A stretch of DNA of 64,000 nt from Kibdelosporangium aridum (GCF_900176515.1 NZ_FWXV01000017.1:61509-125508), one strand, 5' to 3'. Shown: positions 52,024 through 61,385, numbered from the stretch's first letter. The notes: generated by a model from the letters alone, not told the origin. Program-made: numbers and translations.

Positions 52024-53722
52024 GCGGTACGCCGAGTTGTTCGGGCCGACCGTCGGTGACCGGATCCTGCTGGCGGACACGAACCTGCTGATCGAGGTCA
52101 CCGAGGACCGCAGCATGGGCGCGGGCGCCGGGGACGAAGTGATCTTCGGCGGCGGCAAGGTGATCCGGGAGTCGATGGGCCAGGGCATGGCCACGCGCGC
52201 GGACGGCGCACCGGACCTGGTGATCACCGGTGTGGTGATCCTCGATCATTGGGGCGTCGTCAAGGCCGACGTCGGCGTGCGGGACGGCAAGATCGTCGGC
52301 ATCGGCAAGGCAGGCAACCCGGATGTGATGGACGGCGTCGACCCGGCCCTCGTGATCGGGCCGTCCACGGAAGTCCTTGCGGGCAACGGAAAGATCCTCA
52401 CCGCCGGTGGCATCGACTGTCACGTGCACTTCATCTGCCCGCAGCTCACCGACCAGGCGCTGGCCTCGGGGCTGACCACGATGATCGGCGGCGGAACCGG
52501 CCCGGTGGAAGGCAGCAAGGCCACCACGGTCACGCCCGGAGCGTGGAACCTCGGCCGGATGTTGCAGGCGATGCAGGAGCAGCCCGTCAACGTCATGTTG
52601 CTGGGCAAGGGAAACACCGTCAGCCACGAAGGACTTCGCGAGCAACTCCGTGGCGGCGCGGGAGGTTTCAAGCTGCACGAGGATTGGGGCACGACACCTG
52701 CCGCGATCGACGCGTGCCTGACTGTCGCCGACGAGTCCGGTGTGCAGGTCGCGATCCACACGGACACGTTGAACGAAGCCGGGTTCGTCGAGTCCACTTT
52801 GGAGGCGATCGGCGGCCGGTCGATCAACGCGTACCACACCGAAGGTGCCGGAGGCGGGCACGCGCCGGACATCATCCGCGTTGTCTCCGAGTCGAACGTC
52901 CTGCCGAGTTCGACCAATCCGACCCGCCCGCACACCGCGAACACGCTGGCCGAGCACCTGGACATGCTCATGGTGTGCCACCACTTGAACCCGTCGGTGC
53001 CCGAGGACCTGGCGTTCGCGGAGTCGCGGATCCGGCCGACCACGATCGCCGCCGAGGACGTGCTGCACGACATGGGCGCGATCTCGATGATCAGCTCGGA
53101 CTCGCAGGCGATGGGCCGGATCGGCGAGGTGATCATCCGGACCTGGCAGACCGCGCACGTGATGAAGGACCGCCGTGGTTCCCTGCCAGGGGACACGACC
53201 GCGGACAACATGCGGGCACGTCGATATGTCGCCAAATACACGATCAACCCGGCGATCGCGCACGGCATCGACAAGTGGGTCGGCTCGGTCGAGGTCGGCA
53301 AACTCGCGGATCTCGTGCTGTGGGAACCGAAGTTCTTCGGTGTCCGGCCGCATGTGGTGTTGAAAGCCGGGTTCGCGGCATGGGCCGCGATGGGCGACGC
53401 GAACGCCTCGATCCCCACACCACAGCCGGTTTACGCCCGTCCGATGTTCGGTGCGGCGCCTTCGGTCGCGTTGGACAGCGGTCTGCATTTCGTGGCGCCT
53501 GAGGCGTTGGAGTCCGATATCGAGGACATGTTCGGTATCGGGCGGGAACTCGTCGCGGTGACCAGCACCCGTGGCGTGACAAAGTCCGACATGCTGCTCA
53601 ACGACGCGATGCCGGACGTCCGGGTCGACGCGGACAGCTTCGCCGTGCACGTCGACGGCGAGCTGATCGAGCCGCAGCCGGTGTCCGAATTGCCGATGGC
53701 ACAGCGCTATTTCCTGTTCTGA
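52004..53722 (+). CDS. ureC: Urease alpha (catalytic) subunit
   Basis: A 572-residue enzyme that hydrolyses urea to ammonia and carbamate. All nickel-site residues are visible: His140 and His142 in GGIDCHVHF, the carbamylated Lys223 in GGFKLHEDWG, and Asp366 in SMISSDSQAMGR; the mobile-flap pair His326/His327 is in MVCHHLNPS. Full length and intact. It starts at GTG 52004 inside ureB. Confidence 0.96.
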   Translation: MTSIDRERYAELFGPTVGDRILLADTNLLIEVTEDRSMGAGAGDEVIFGGGKVIRESMGQGMATRADGAPDLVITGVVILDHWGVVKADVGVRDGKIVGIGKAGNPDVMDGVDPALVIGPSTEVLAGNGKILTAGGIDCHVHFICPQLTDQALASGLTTMIGGGTGPVEGSKATTVTPGAWNLGRMLQAMQEQPVNVMLLGKGNTVSHEGLREQLRGGAGGFKLHEDWGTTPAAIDACLTVADESGVQVAIHTDTLNEAGFVESTLEAIGGRSINAYHTEGAGGGHAPDIIRVVSESNVLPSSTNPTRPHTANTLAEHLDMLMVCHHLNPSVPEDLAFAESRIRPTTIAAEDVLHDMGAISMISSDSQAMGRIGEVIIRTWQTAHVMKDRRGSLPGDTTADNMRARRYVAKYTINPAIAHGIDKWVGSVEVGKLADLVLWEPKFFGVRPHVVLKAGFAAWAAMGDANASIPTPQPVYARPMFGAAPSVALDSGLHFVAPEALESDIEDMFGIGRELVAVTSTRGVTKSDMLLNDAMPDVRVDADSFAVHVDGELIEPQPVSELPMAQRYFLF

Positions 53723-54387
53723 TGCACACGGTCGCTTTGGTCTTGTCCGATTCCCGGTTTCCGGGCGGCGGGCACGTGCACTCCGGCGGTCTGGAGGAGG
53801 CCGCCGCGCGCGGCCTTGTCGCCGACATCCCTTCGCTGGGCCTGTTCCTGGCGGGCCGGTTGCGGACAGCGGGGGAGTTGGCCGCGATCTTCGCCGCGGC
53901 CGCCGTGAAATGCCACGAATGGTCTACTTTGGACGCCGAGCTGGACGCCCGGACACCCTCACCGGCGCAACGCGAAGCGTCACGGTCGCAGGGCCGCGCA
54001 ACCGTACGGGCGGGACGGCGTGCGTGGCCGTCACCGGTGCTGGATTCCCTGGTGGCAGCGACTCCCAGGCCGCACCACGCGATCATTCTGGGAGCTTTGA
54101 CCGGTATCGCCGGAGGTGGCGCCGGTGATGCCGCGTTGACGGCGGCCTATCTCTCGGTAAGCGGACCGGCGAGTGCGGCGATCCGCCTGCTGGGCCTCGA
54201 TCCCTTCGCGGTCAACGCGGAAGTGACCAGGCTTGGCGAAGCCATGCAGGCGCTGGCCGAGCGCGCGGTCGCGACGGCAAGCCTGCCGCCTCAGGATTTG
54301 CCTGGGCCGGGTGCGCCCGGGCTGGATTTGTTGGCAGAGGCGCATGTGCGTCATCACAAGGAAGAGGTGCGTCTCTTTGCAAGCTGA
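53722..54387 (+). CDS. ureF: Urease accessory protein UreF
   Basis: A 221-residue helical protein starting LVLSDSRFPGGGHVHSGGLE (the UreF start, read from residue 6), and containing GALTGIAGGGAGDAALTAAYLS. It acts as the nickel-delivery checkpoint together with UreD and UreG. ATG overlaps the ureC stop (TGATG). Confidence 0.92.
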   Translation: MHTVALVLSDSRFPGGGHVHSGGLEEAAARGLVADIPSLGLFLAGRLRTAGELAAIFAAAAVKCHEWSTLDAELDARTPSPAQREASRSQGRATVRAGRRAWPSPVLDSLVAATPRPHHAIILGALTGIAGGGAGDAALTAAYLSVSGPASAAIRLLGLDPFAVNAEVTRLGEAMQALAERAVATASLPPQDLPGPGAPGLDLLAEAHVRHHKEEVRLFAS

Positions 54388-55072
54388 CCACACGCACACC
54401 CACCCGGTGAACTTCGACCCGACCTGGTCGGAACCGGACCACCACGAGCCGAGCCCGTCGACAGGCCGGGCGTACCGGATCGGCATCGGCGGACCGGTCG
54501 GCAGCGGCAAGACCGCGTTGACCGCCGCGTTGTGCCGGGCGTTCAAGGACGAGCTCAACCTGGCCGTGGTCACCAACGACATCTACACGACCGAGGACGC
54601 GGACTTCCTGCGGCGAGCGGGGGTCCTGGACACCGACCGGATCGAGGCCGTGCAGACCGGCTGCTGCCCGCACACCGCGATCCGCGACGACATCACCGCG
54701 AACCTGGACGCCGTGGAAACGTTGGAAGAGCGGCACCCCGGCCTGGAACTGGTGATCATCGAGAGCGGCGGTGACAACCTGACCGCGGTGTTCAGCCGTG
54801 GCCTGGTGGACCGGCAGATCTTCGTGGTCGACGTGGCAGGTGGCGACAAGGTGCCGCGCAAGGGCGGCCCGGGCGTGACCACCGCGGACCTGCTGGTGAT
54901 CAACAAGATCGACCTCGCGCCGCTGGTCGGCGCCGATCTCGAGGTGATGGCATCGGACGCGGCCCGGATGCGCGGCGAACTGCCGGTCATCGCCCAGTCC
55001 CTGACTGAAACGCCGAATGCGCCCGCTGTCGCGGGCTGGGTCCGTTCACAGTTGCCAGTGCGCGCCGGATGA
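54377..55072 (+). CDS. ureG: Urease accessory GTPase UreG
   Basis: A 231-residue GTPase that loads nickel into urease. The P-loop is GIGGPVGSGKTAL, with the metal-binding CPH motif in TGCCPHTAIRDD, ESGGDNLTA and NKIDLAPLVG. The start is TTG 54377, nine bases after GAAGAGG; this includes the His-rich HTHTHP lead typical for actinobacterial UreG. GTG 54407 is the alternative and would drop these histidines. Overlaps ureF by 11 bases and ureD by four. Confidence 0.93.
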   Translation: MQADHTHTHPVNFDPTWSEPDHHEPSPSTGRAYRIGIGGPVGSGKTALTAALCRAFKDELNLAVVTNDIYTTEDADFLRRAGVLDTDRIEAVQTGCCPHTAIRDDITANLDAVETLEERHPGLELVIIESGGDNLTAVFSRGLVDRQIFVVDVAGGDKVPRKGGPGVTTADLLVINKIDLAPLVGADLEVMASDAARMRGELPVIAQSLTETPNAPAVAGWVRSQLPVRAG

Positions 55073-55776
55073 AAGCGCACGCGCGGGTCGTCGCCGAGTT
55101 GGTCGACGGGCGGACAGTGCTCAGGGAACTGCGATCGGAGTCCCCGCTGACACTCGTTCCGCATCGCGGCAAACCAGGTCTCGTGCACCTGGTCAGCTCG
55201 GCGTCGGCTCCGCTGGGCGGCGACTGTCTGGACCTGACCCTGACCGCGCTGCCTGGCGCTCGCTTGCGAGTAGTCGGCGTAGCCGCGAGCCTTGTCCTGC
55301 CTGGACCGAGGCCGGCGATGAGCCGGTTCGCCGTGCACGTGGAAGCGGCCGAAGGGTCCACAGTGGAGTATCTGCCAGCGGCGACCATCGTCACGGAGCG
55401 TGCTCACCACGCGGCGTTGTTCACCGGTTCGCTGCAACCTTCGGCCCGGCTGATCATGCGCGAAATGCTTGTCCTCGGCCGGGAAGGCGAGAAGCCCGGA
55501 CGGCTGAGCACCGAGACGGTCATCCGGCGCGGACCGGCGCCGGTGCTCAACCAGAAGCTGGAGATCGACTCGTTGACCGCCAGCCCGGCAGTGCTTGCCG
55601 GACGACGCGTGCTCGCAACGGATCTCCGTGTGGGCTATGAAGATCCGCCTTCGGTGATCGCCGAGGAATGGTGCTCACTCGTGCCCCTGGCCGCGGGTGG
55701 ATCGCTCGCGACCGCGTTGGCCCGCGACGCGGTGTCGGCTGAGCACATGATGGGCTTACTTAATCGATTTGGTTGA
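55069..55776 (+). CDS. ureD: Urease accessory protein UreD (UreH)
   Basis: A 235-residue protein with the UreD features VHLVSSASAPLGGDCLDLTL and VEYLPAATIVTERAHH, LIMREMLVLGREGE. It binds the apoenzyme together with UreF and UreG. Last gene of the operon. No ureE, the usual nickel chaperone, is present here, and no urea or nickel transporter is next to it. Confidence 0.9.
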   Translation: MKAHARVVAELVDGRTVLRELRSESPLTLVPHRGKPGLVHLVSSASAPLGGDCLDLTLTALPGARLRVVGVAASLVLPGPRPAMSRFAVHVEAAEGSTVEYLPAATIVTERAHHAALFTGSLQPSARLIMREMLVLGREGEKPGRLSTETVIRRGPAPVLNQKLEIDSLTASPAVLAGRRVLATDLRVGYEDPPSVIAEEWCSLVPLAAGGSLATALARDAVSAEHMMGLLNRFG

Positions 55777-55890
55777 TCGATCTGGGTAGCTCCGCGTGGG
55801 TGTAATCACCATTCGTGCTGTTTCTCCGCGCGTGCGGACCCCGTAACGTCCTTGGGAACCAAGGAGATCCCGAGGCGGAGGGTGATAGGC

Positions 55891-56562
55891 ATGACGGACG
55901 CCGACATCACGTCCAACATCACGCTCGACCTACCGACGATGCGTGCCCATTACGAAGGCGGCAGTCTCGACGAATCCGAGCTGGCCACGACATGGCACGA
56001 GCAGTTGCAGTTCTGGCTTGACCAGGCGGCACAGCAAGGTGTGGTCGAACCGAACGCGATGGTGCTGGCCACCGCCGACCCGCAGGGCAGGCCGTCGTCA
56101 CGGACTGTGTTGGCCAAGGGGCTGGACGAGCGCGGCGTCGTGTTCTTCACCAACTACACGTCCACCAAGAGCCACGAGCTCTCGGCGACCCGGTACGCCT
56201 CGGCCACCTTCCCTTGGTACTCCTTGCAGCGTCAGGCGCACGTCCGCGGCACGGTGGAGAAGGTCGACGTCTCCGAGACCGCGGCCTACTGGGCGAGCAG
56301 GCCACGTGAGTCGCAGCTGGGCGCGTGGGCATCGCCCCAGTCGGTGGTAGTACACAGCCGCCACACGCTCGACTCGTCCTTGGCCAACATCCAGCGCCAG
56401 TTCGCCGACGCCGAAGAGGTACCGGTACCTCCGCACTGGGGCGGCTGGCGGATCCGGCCCGAGGTCGTCGAGTTCTGGCAGGGCCGCCGCAACCGGATGC
56501 ACGACCGGCTGCGCTACAAGCTCACCCGTGACGGCTGGAAGATCGAGCGCCTCGGCCCGTAA
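55891..56562 (+). CDS. pdxH: Pyridoxamine 5'-phosphate oxidase
   Basis: A 223-residue FMN enzyme that makes pyridoxal phosphate. Conserved segments are NAMVLATADPQGRPSSRTVL, GVVFFTNYTSTKSHEL, ASRPRESQLGAWAS and the C-terminal HDRLRYKLTRDGWKIERLGP (20 residues). ATG 55891 gives the usual length. The enzyme supplies the cofactor for SerC. Single gene, ended by a long hairpin. Confidence 0.93.
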   Translation: MTDADITSNITLDLPTMRAHYEGGSLDESELATTWHEQLQFWLDQAAQQGVVEPNAMVLATADPQGRPSSRTVLAKGLDERGVVFFTNYTSTKSHELSATRYASATFPWYSLQRQAHVRGTVEKVDVSETAAYWASRPRESQLGAWASPQSVVVHSRHTLDSSLANIQRQFADAEEVPVPPHWGGWRIRPEVVEFWQGRRNRMHDRLRYKLTRDGWKIERLGP

Positions 56563-56591
56563 GGGCGCTCCGACGAGCAAGATCATTCGAA

Positions 56592-56637
56592 CTCGGCCGC
56601 GTTACGTTCGGTTTGTCCGAACGTCAACGCGGCCGAG
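56592..56637 (+). terminator. Long terminator hairpin after pdxH
   Basis: CTCGGCCGCGTTACGTTCGG pairs with CCGAACGTCAACGCGGCCGA plus one G, with one bulge and a TTTGT loop, giving a 20-bp stem 30 bases after the stop. Confidence 0.82.
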
Positions 56638-56676
56638 CCGCGTTCACGAGCCCCTGTCGTTCCCGATGGGAGATCG

Positions 56677-57267
56677 ATGCGCAGACTCGTCATATCCGTC
56701 ATCGCCCTTGTCACCATGGTTTCCGCGACGACCGTCGCTTCGGCGCACGGTTTTCAGCACACCTTGCCGAGCCGTGCCTACCTGTGCAACATCGGCAGAA
56801 TCCCCTGCGGCGACATCAAATACGAGCCGCAGAGCGTCGAGGGGCCGAATCAGTTCCCGCAGGCCGGGCCGGCCGACGGCGAGCTCTGTTCCGGTGGCCT
56901 GCCCCAGTTCGGCGAGCTGAACAAGACCCGCGTGTCCAAGTCGATGCCGTGGCCGACCGCTGACGTGGGACCGGGATCGACCCACCGCTTCGGGTGGACG
57001 TTGACCGCGGGGCACAAGACGACCACCTTCCGGTACTACATCACCCGCGACGGATGGCAGCCGGACCAGTTGCTGACTCGTGCGCAGCTGGAACCGGCAC
57101 CGTTCGCCGTGATCGGCTACAACGGTCAGCTTCTGCAAGGCGCGGTGTCCCATGAGGTGAAGTTGCCGGTCAAGCAGGGGCGGCACACCGTTCTGGGCAT
57201 CTGGGACCACGCCGACCAGCCGAAGGCGGTCTACGCCTGCTCGGACGTGTTCTTCCCGGTGGACTGA
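56677..57267 (+). CDS. Secreted AA10 lytic polysaccharide monooxygenase
   Basis: A 196-residue exported copper enzyme of the chitin/cellulose-cleaving AA10 family. A 23-residue signal ends ASA, so the mature protein begins with His24 in HGFQHTLPSRAYLC, the N-terminal His of the copper brace. The second copper His is His113 in LTAGHKTTTFRYYITRDGW. There is no carbohydrate-binding module. It would cut crystalline chitin or cellulose oxidatively. Single gene with its own promoter after the pdxH terminator. Confidence 0.93.
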   Translation: MRRLVISVIALVTMVSATTVASAHGFQHTLPSRAYLCNIGRIPCGDIKYEPQSVEGPNQFPQAGPADGELCSGGLPQFGELNKTRVSKSMPWPTADVGPGSTHRFGWTLTAGHKTTTFRYYITRDGWQPDQLLTRAQLEPAPFAVIGYNGQLLQGAVSHEVKLPVKQGRHTVLGIWDHADQPKAVYACSDVFFPVD

Positions 57268-57308
57268 CCGGTTCGCGGGCGGGCTAAATCACTCCTGTCT
57301 CGATCGTT

Positions 57309-57330
57309 AGGTGTCCTAAGCTAAAGATTT
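57309..57330 (+). promoter_or_regulatory. Promoter with TTAGG-TGT-CCTAA palindrome and leaderless start
   Basis: The palindrome TTAGGTGTCCTAA overlaps a -10-like TAAGCT, seven bases before the GTG at 57331. No ribosome binding site is present, so the transcript probably begins at the start codon. A regulator on the palindrome would block the promoter directly. Confidence 0.5.
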
Positions 57331-58590
57331 GTGGCCCTTCGTGACCTGGTGATGGACGTCCGACCCCTGCGCGTGGCGCCTTACCGCAGGCTCTGGATGT
57401 CCACCGCGGTCACTTCGATCGGTTCCCAGCTCACCGCCGTCGCAGTGCCCAAGCAGGTGTTCGACCTGACCGGATCGTCCGGTTTCGTCGGCCTGACCGG
57501 TGCGGTCGCGTTGGTCCCGCTGCTGGTCTTCGGGCTGTACGGCGGGGCCATCGCGGACATGATGGACCGCCGCAAGCTGCTGCTGATCACCAACGCCGGG
57601 ATCGCGCTGAGTTCGGTGCTGTTGTGGCTGCAGGCCGCGCTCGCGGTCAACTCGGTCTGGATCGTGCTGCTGTTGCTCGGGTTGCAACAGTCGTTCTTCG
57701 CCGTGAACATGCCGACCCGGACCGCGGCCATCGCCCGGCTGGTGCCCCCGGAGCTGATGCCGTCCGCGATGGCCTTGGGCTCAACGGTTTTCACGTTCGG
57801 CTCGGTGCTCGGCCCGCTGTTCGCCGGTGCGCTGCTGCCGATCATCGGTCTGTCCACTTTGTACCTGATTGACTCGGTCGCGCTCGTCCTCGCGATGTAC
57901 GCGGTCTGGCGTTTGCCGCCGTTGCCGCCGCTGAACGGGGAGACCAGGCGGGCGGGGCTGCGGGACGTGATCGACGGATTCCGTTATCTCGCTGGGCGTA
58001 CCGTGCTGCTGGCTTCGTTCCTCGTCGACATCATCGCGATGGTCGCGGGTATGCCACGGGCGCTGTTCCCCGAGATGGCCGAGCGCACCTTCGGTGACCC
58101 GCCAGGCGGCGGTGTCGCACTGGGCTGGCTGTACGCAGCGATTCCACTCGGTGCTTTCCTGATGGGGCTGTCGTCCGGCTGGCTGTCGAAGATCAACCGG
58201 CACGGCGTCGGCGTGATCATCGCGGTGTGCGTGTGGGGTGCGGCAATGGCCGGGTTCGGGCTGACCAGCTCACTCTGGCTGGCCGTGGTGTTCCTAGCGA
58301 TCGGCGGCGCCGCCGACATGGTCAGCGCGGTGTACCGCTCATCGATCCTGCAAGCGGCCGCGCCCGACGAGATGCGTGGCCGGATGCAAGGCGTCTTCAC
58401 CGTTGTCGTCGCAGGTGGGCCGCGGCTGGCCGACCTCACGCACGGCTGGACCGCCGCGGCCGCGGGTACGACCGTGGCCTCTGCGGGCGGTGGTTTCCTA
58501 GTGATCGTCCTGACCGTCGGCGCGGCCGTGTGGCTGTCCGCTTTCTGGCGTTATCGAGCCGATAAGGAAGTTGCTACGCCAATGGAGTGA
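57331..58590 (+). CDS. MFS transporter (DHA3/EntS-like)
   Basis: A 419-residue protein with about 12 membrane segments. Family markers are VAPYRRLWMSTAVTSIGSQL, YGGAIADMMDRRKLLLI, and DEMRGRMQGVFTVVVAGGPR. It belongs to the same broad group as the MarR-linked transporter at 14033-15400, exporting drugs or siderophores. GTG 57331 is the start. Substrate unknown. Confidence 0.86.
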   Translation: MALRDLVMDVRPLRVAPYRRLWMSTAVTSIGSQLTAVAVPKQVFDLTGSSGFVGLTGAVALVPLLVFGLYGGAIADMMDRRKLLLITNAGIALSSVLLWLQAALAVNSVWIVLLLLGLQQSFFAVNMPTRTAAIARLVPPELMPSAMALGSTVFTFGSVLGPLFAGALLPIIGLSTLYLIDSVALVLAMYAVWRLPPLPPLNGETRRAGLRDVIDGFRYLAGRTVLLASFLVDIIAMVAGMPRALFPEMAERTFGDPPGGGVALGWLYAAIPLGAFLMGLSSGWLSKINRHGVGVIIAVCVWGAAMAGFGLTSSLWLAVVFLAIGGAADMVSAVYRSSILQAAAPDEMRGRMQGVFTVVVAGGPRLADLTHGWTAAAAGTTVASAGGGFLVIVLTVGAAVWLSAFWRYRADKEVATPME

Positions 58591-58633
58591 TGTCGTTACC
58601 CGAATTGTCAGTGAGGTACGGCACACTCCAGGG

Positions 58634-60025
58634 ATGACCGAAGGGATCAAGGAACACGCGACCGGGCAACCGGAGCTCAAGCGGGCCATCGGGCCGAAAC
58701 TACTGCTGTTCTTTGTCGTGGGGGACATCCTCGGCACCGGGATCTACGCGCTTACCGGACAGGTCGCCGGCAGAGTCGGCGGTGCGCTGTGGCTGCCGTT
58801 CCTGCTCGCCTTCGTGATCGCGTTCCTCACCGCGTTCAGCTACCTCGAACTGGTCGGCAAGTTCCCGCAGGCGGCCGGAGCCGCGCTGTACACGCACCGG
58901 GCCTTCAAGATCCAGTTCTTGACGTTCATGGTCGCGTTCGCGGTGATGTGCTCGGGCATCACGTCCGCGTCGTCGGCCGCGATCGCCTTCGGTGGCACGT
59001 ACCTCAAAGCCACCATCGGGGCGACGACAGTACCGGTGACATTGCTGGCCATCGCGTTCATCGTGCTCGTCGCGCTGATCAACTTCCGGGGCGTCAGCGA
59101 GTCGGTCAAGGCCAACGTGGTGCTGACGTGCATCGAGCTGTCCGGTCTGCTGATCATCATCGCGGTCGGCGTCTCGGCGGTGGCCTCCGGCGACGGTGAC
59201 CCGAGCAGGCTGACCCAAGTGGACACCCAGGACCAGACCTGGCTGGTGGCCATCACGTCGGCCACGTCGCTGGCGTTCTTCGCGATGGTCGGCTTCGAGG
59301 ACTCGGTGAACATGGCCGAGGAGTGCAAGGACCCGGCCCGGATCTTCCCCAAGGCGATGCTGTGGGGCATGGTCATCGCCGCGTCGATCTACATCCTGGT
59401 GTCGGTGACGTCCTCGCTGCTCGTGCCAGCCGACGAACTGCAGAAGGCAGGCAGTTCCGCGCTGCTGAAGGTGCTCGACGTCGGCGCCCCGGGCTTCCCG
59501 CACGTGGTGTTCTCCGCCATCGGTATGTTCGCGGTGATCAACTCAGCACTGATCAACATGATGATGGCCAGTCGTCTGCTCTACGGCATGGCCAACGAGC
59601 GGATCATCCCCAAGCAACTCGGCACGGTGCACCCGTTCCGCCGCACGCCATGGGTCTCGATCCTGTTCACCACCGCGATTGCCGTCGTCCTCGTATCCAC
59701 AGTGGACATCAGCGTGCTCGGTGGCACCACCGCGCTGCTGTTGCTGGTGGTCTTCGCCATCGTCAACATCGCGCTGCTGGTGCTGCGCAAGGTCAAGGTG
59801 GAGCACAAGCACTTCCGCACCCCGACCGTGATCCCGGTGATCGCGGCCGTCCTTTGCGTGTACCTGGCCAGCCCGTTGTCCGGGCGCCCAGCGCGTGACT
59901 ACTACGTCGCGTTGATATTGCTGGGCGCCGGCCTGATCCTGTGGGTGATCAACTACTTCATCAACCGCGCCACAGGTCAGCGCGTCGAGTTGAACCCGGA
60001 GGCACTGACCAAGGGCGGGGACTAG
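58634..60025 (+). CDS. APC-family amino acid permease
   Basis: A 463-residue protein with 12 predicted membrane segments. The first has the APC signature GDILGTGIYALTGQVAGRVG, and segment 6 carries FFAMVGFEDSVNMAEECKDP. Cationic or neutral amino acid uptake is likely; which substrate is not readable. ATG 58634 is chosen because upstream codons have no homology. Overlaps the convergent metallo-hydrolase gene by four bases. Confidence 0.87.
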   Translation: MTEGIKEHATGQPELKRAIGPKLLLFFVVGDILGTGIYALTGQVAGRVGGALWLPFLLAFVIAFLTAFSYLELVGKFPQAAGAALYTHRAFKIQFLTFMVAFAVMCSGITSASSAAIAFGGTYLKATIGATTVPVTLLAIAFIVLVALINFRGVSESVKANVVLTCIELSGLLIIIAVGVSAVASGDGDPSRLTQVDTQDQTWLVAITSATSLAFFAMVGFEDSVNMAEECKDPARIFPKAMLWGMVIAASIYILVSVTSSLLVPADELQKAGSSALLKVLDVGAPGFPHVVFSAIGMFAVINSALINMMMASRLLYGMANERIIPKQLGTVHPFRRTPWVSILFTTAIAVVLVSTVDISVLGGTTALLLLVVFAIVNIALLVLRKVKVEHKHFRTPTVIPVIAAVLCVYLASPLSGRPARDYYVALILLGAGLILWVINYFINRATGQRVELNPEALTKGGD

Positions 60026-60843
60026 CGGTATCGAGCCAGCTCGGCCGGGTCGTGGGCGCTGAAGACCTCGACCCGGTCACCGTGGTCACGAACGAGTTCG
60101 CGAAGCCGCTGCTGGTTGTGCAGCCGCGGCTCGCGCTCGGTCTCCACGATCTTCTGGAACTGCGTGAGCAACGGCGGGCAATGCGGGTTCACCGGATCCA
60201 TCTCGCCGTGGAAGAAGTAACTGTCACCGCAGTGCAGCAACCACTTCTCACCGGTGTCAACCGCGATTCCCGCGTGGCCCTTCGTATGCCCACGCAACGG
60301 GACAAGCAGGATCTCTTCGGGCAGACCCTTGAGGCCACGGACGGACTCGAAGCCGAACCAGTCCTCACCGGATAGCTCGTAGCTCTCGAAGTCCGCGTGG
60401 TCGAACTGGGCCGTCCGGAACCTCGCGCGATCCTTCGCGGTGGCCTGCGCCCGTGCGACGTCGAGTTCCTCTTTGTAGATGTGCACTTTGGCGTTCGGGA
60501 AGTCCCGAAGCCCGCCCGCGTGGTCCTGGTCGAGATGAGTGGGCAGGATGTGCCGGACGTCCTCGATCCGGTAGCCGAGGTTGCGCACCTGCTGCGCGGC
60601 CGTTTCCCGCTCGTCCAGAACAGGGTTGGCGGCGATGAGGAACTCGCGAGTCAGCGAACCACGCGGGTTGCGGATGTCGTCAAGTCCGACACCAGTGTCG
60701 ACAAGAACGAGGCCGTCGTTCGTCTCGATGAGCAGACAGTGGCAGACCATCGTGCTGCGACGAAGGAAACCAGGCCGGTCATCGAGCAGCTTGCCGCCTG
60801 CCGGCCGCATGGTTCCGCAGTTCAGGTGGTGGACGCGCATCAT
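60022..60843 (-). CDS. MBL-fold hydrolase, N-acyl homoserine lactonase-like
   Basis: A 273-residue protein with the metal motif THLDQDHAGGL, further His in RGHTKGHAGIAV and Asp in LHCGDSYFF, and a C-terminal SAHDP. Segment order resembles the AttM/AiiA lactonase group. Lactone hydrolysis is possible, but the native substrate is unknown. It is the second gene after a TetR regulator (four-base overlap), so its expression is probably induced by the TetR ligand. Confidence 0.87.
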   Translation of the reverse strand: MMRVHHLNCGTMRPAGGKLLDDRPGFLRRSTMVCHCLLIETNDGLVLVDTGVGLDDIRNPRGSLTREFLIAANPVLDERETAAQQVRNLGYRIEDVRHILPTHLDQDHAGGLRDFPNAKVHIYKEELDVARAQATAKDRARFRTAQFDHADFESYELSGEDWFGFESVRGLKGLPEEILLVPLRGHTKGHAGIAVDTGEKWLLHCGDSYFFHGEMDPVNPHCPPLLTQFQKIVETEREPRLHNQQRLRELVRDHGDRVEVFSAHDPAELARYR

Positions 60844-61385
60844 CGCTCCTTCTGGACCAGAAGTTTGAGGTGTTCCCCGGCTCGGCGTAGCGGCGCGAGA
60901 TCCTTGCGAGTCCTGGCAAGCAAAAGCGCGCCCTCGATCGTCGCGAGGATCGTGGTGGCCAACGCCGCGGAGTCGGTGGTTCCTTGCTGCTCAAGGTGAT
61001 CGGCGATCACCCGTTCCCACGAGCCGTAGGCGCTGTCGCAAGCCTGCCGGATCTGTTCGCTCTCATTGGCCGCGTCCAACGCGACGGTCGCAATTGGACA
61101 GCCATCCTGAAAGTCCGACTCGACCAGCCTTTTCGCAAGCAGCTCAACGACCTCGTCGAGTGATCGAGCCTGTTTGAGCTGCTCACACAGCTCACTGCCG
61201 GAAAGTCGCAACGACTCGACCGCAAGCTGCTCCTTGCCACCAGGAAAATGGAAGTACAGCGACCCCTTCGGCGCACCGCCCTCCGCGAGCACCTGGTTGA
61301 GGCCTGTCGCGTGATAGCCCTGGCTGCGAAACAGCGCCGCAGCGGTCTTCAGCACCCGATCACGCGTATCGGTCTTCTTGGGCAT
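60840..61385 (-). CDS. TetR family regulator (YxaF/LmrA-like)
   Basis: A 181-residue regulator with helix-turn-helix GLNQVLAEGGAPKGSLYFHF and a C-terminal domain with DFQDGCPIATVALD, the pattern of the YxaF/LmrA subgroup. It likely represses itself and the overlapping metallo-hydrolase gene from the AGACTGGTCT site just upstream. Confidence 0.9.
   Translation of the reverse strand: MPKKTDTRDRVLKTAAALFRSQGYHATGLNQVLAEGGAPKGSLYFHFPGGKEQLAVESLRLSGSELCEQLKQARSLDEVVELLAKRLVESDFQDGCPIATVALDAANESEQIRQACDSAYGSWERVIADHLEQQGTTDSAALATTILATIEGALLLARTRKDLAPLRRAGEHLKLLVQKER

Noticed and set aside
57309..57327. Iron box upstream of the EntS-like transporter
   Set aside because: TTAGGTGTCCTAA looks similar, but when aligned to the 19-bp consensus only about ten positions fit and the half-site spacing is wrong.
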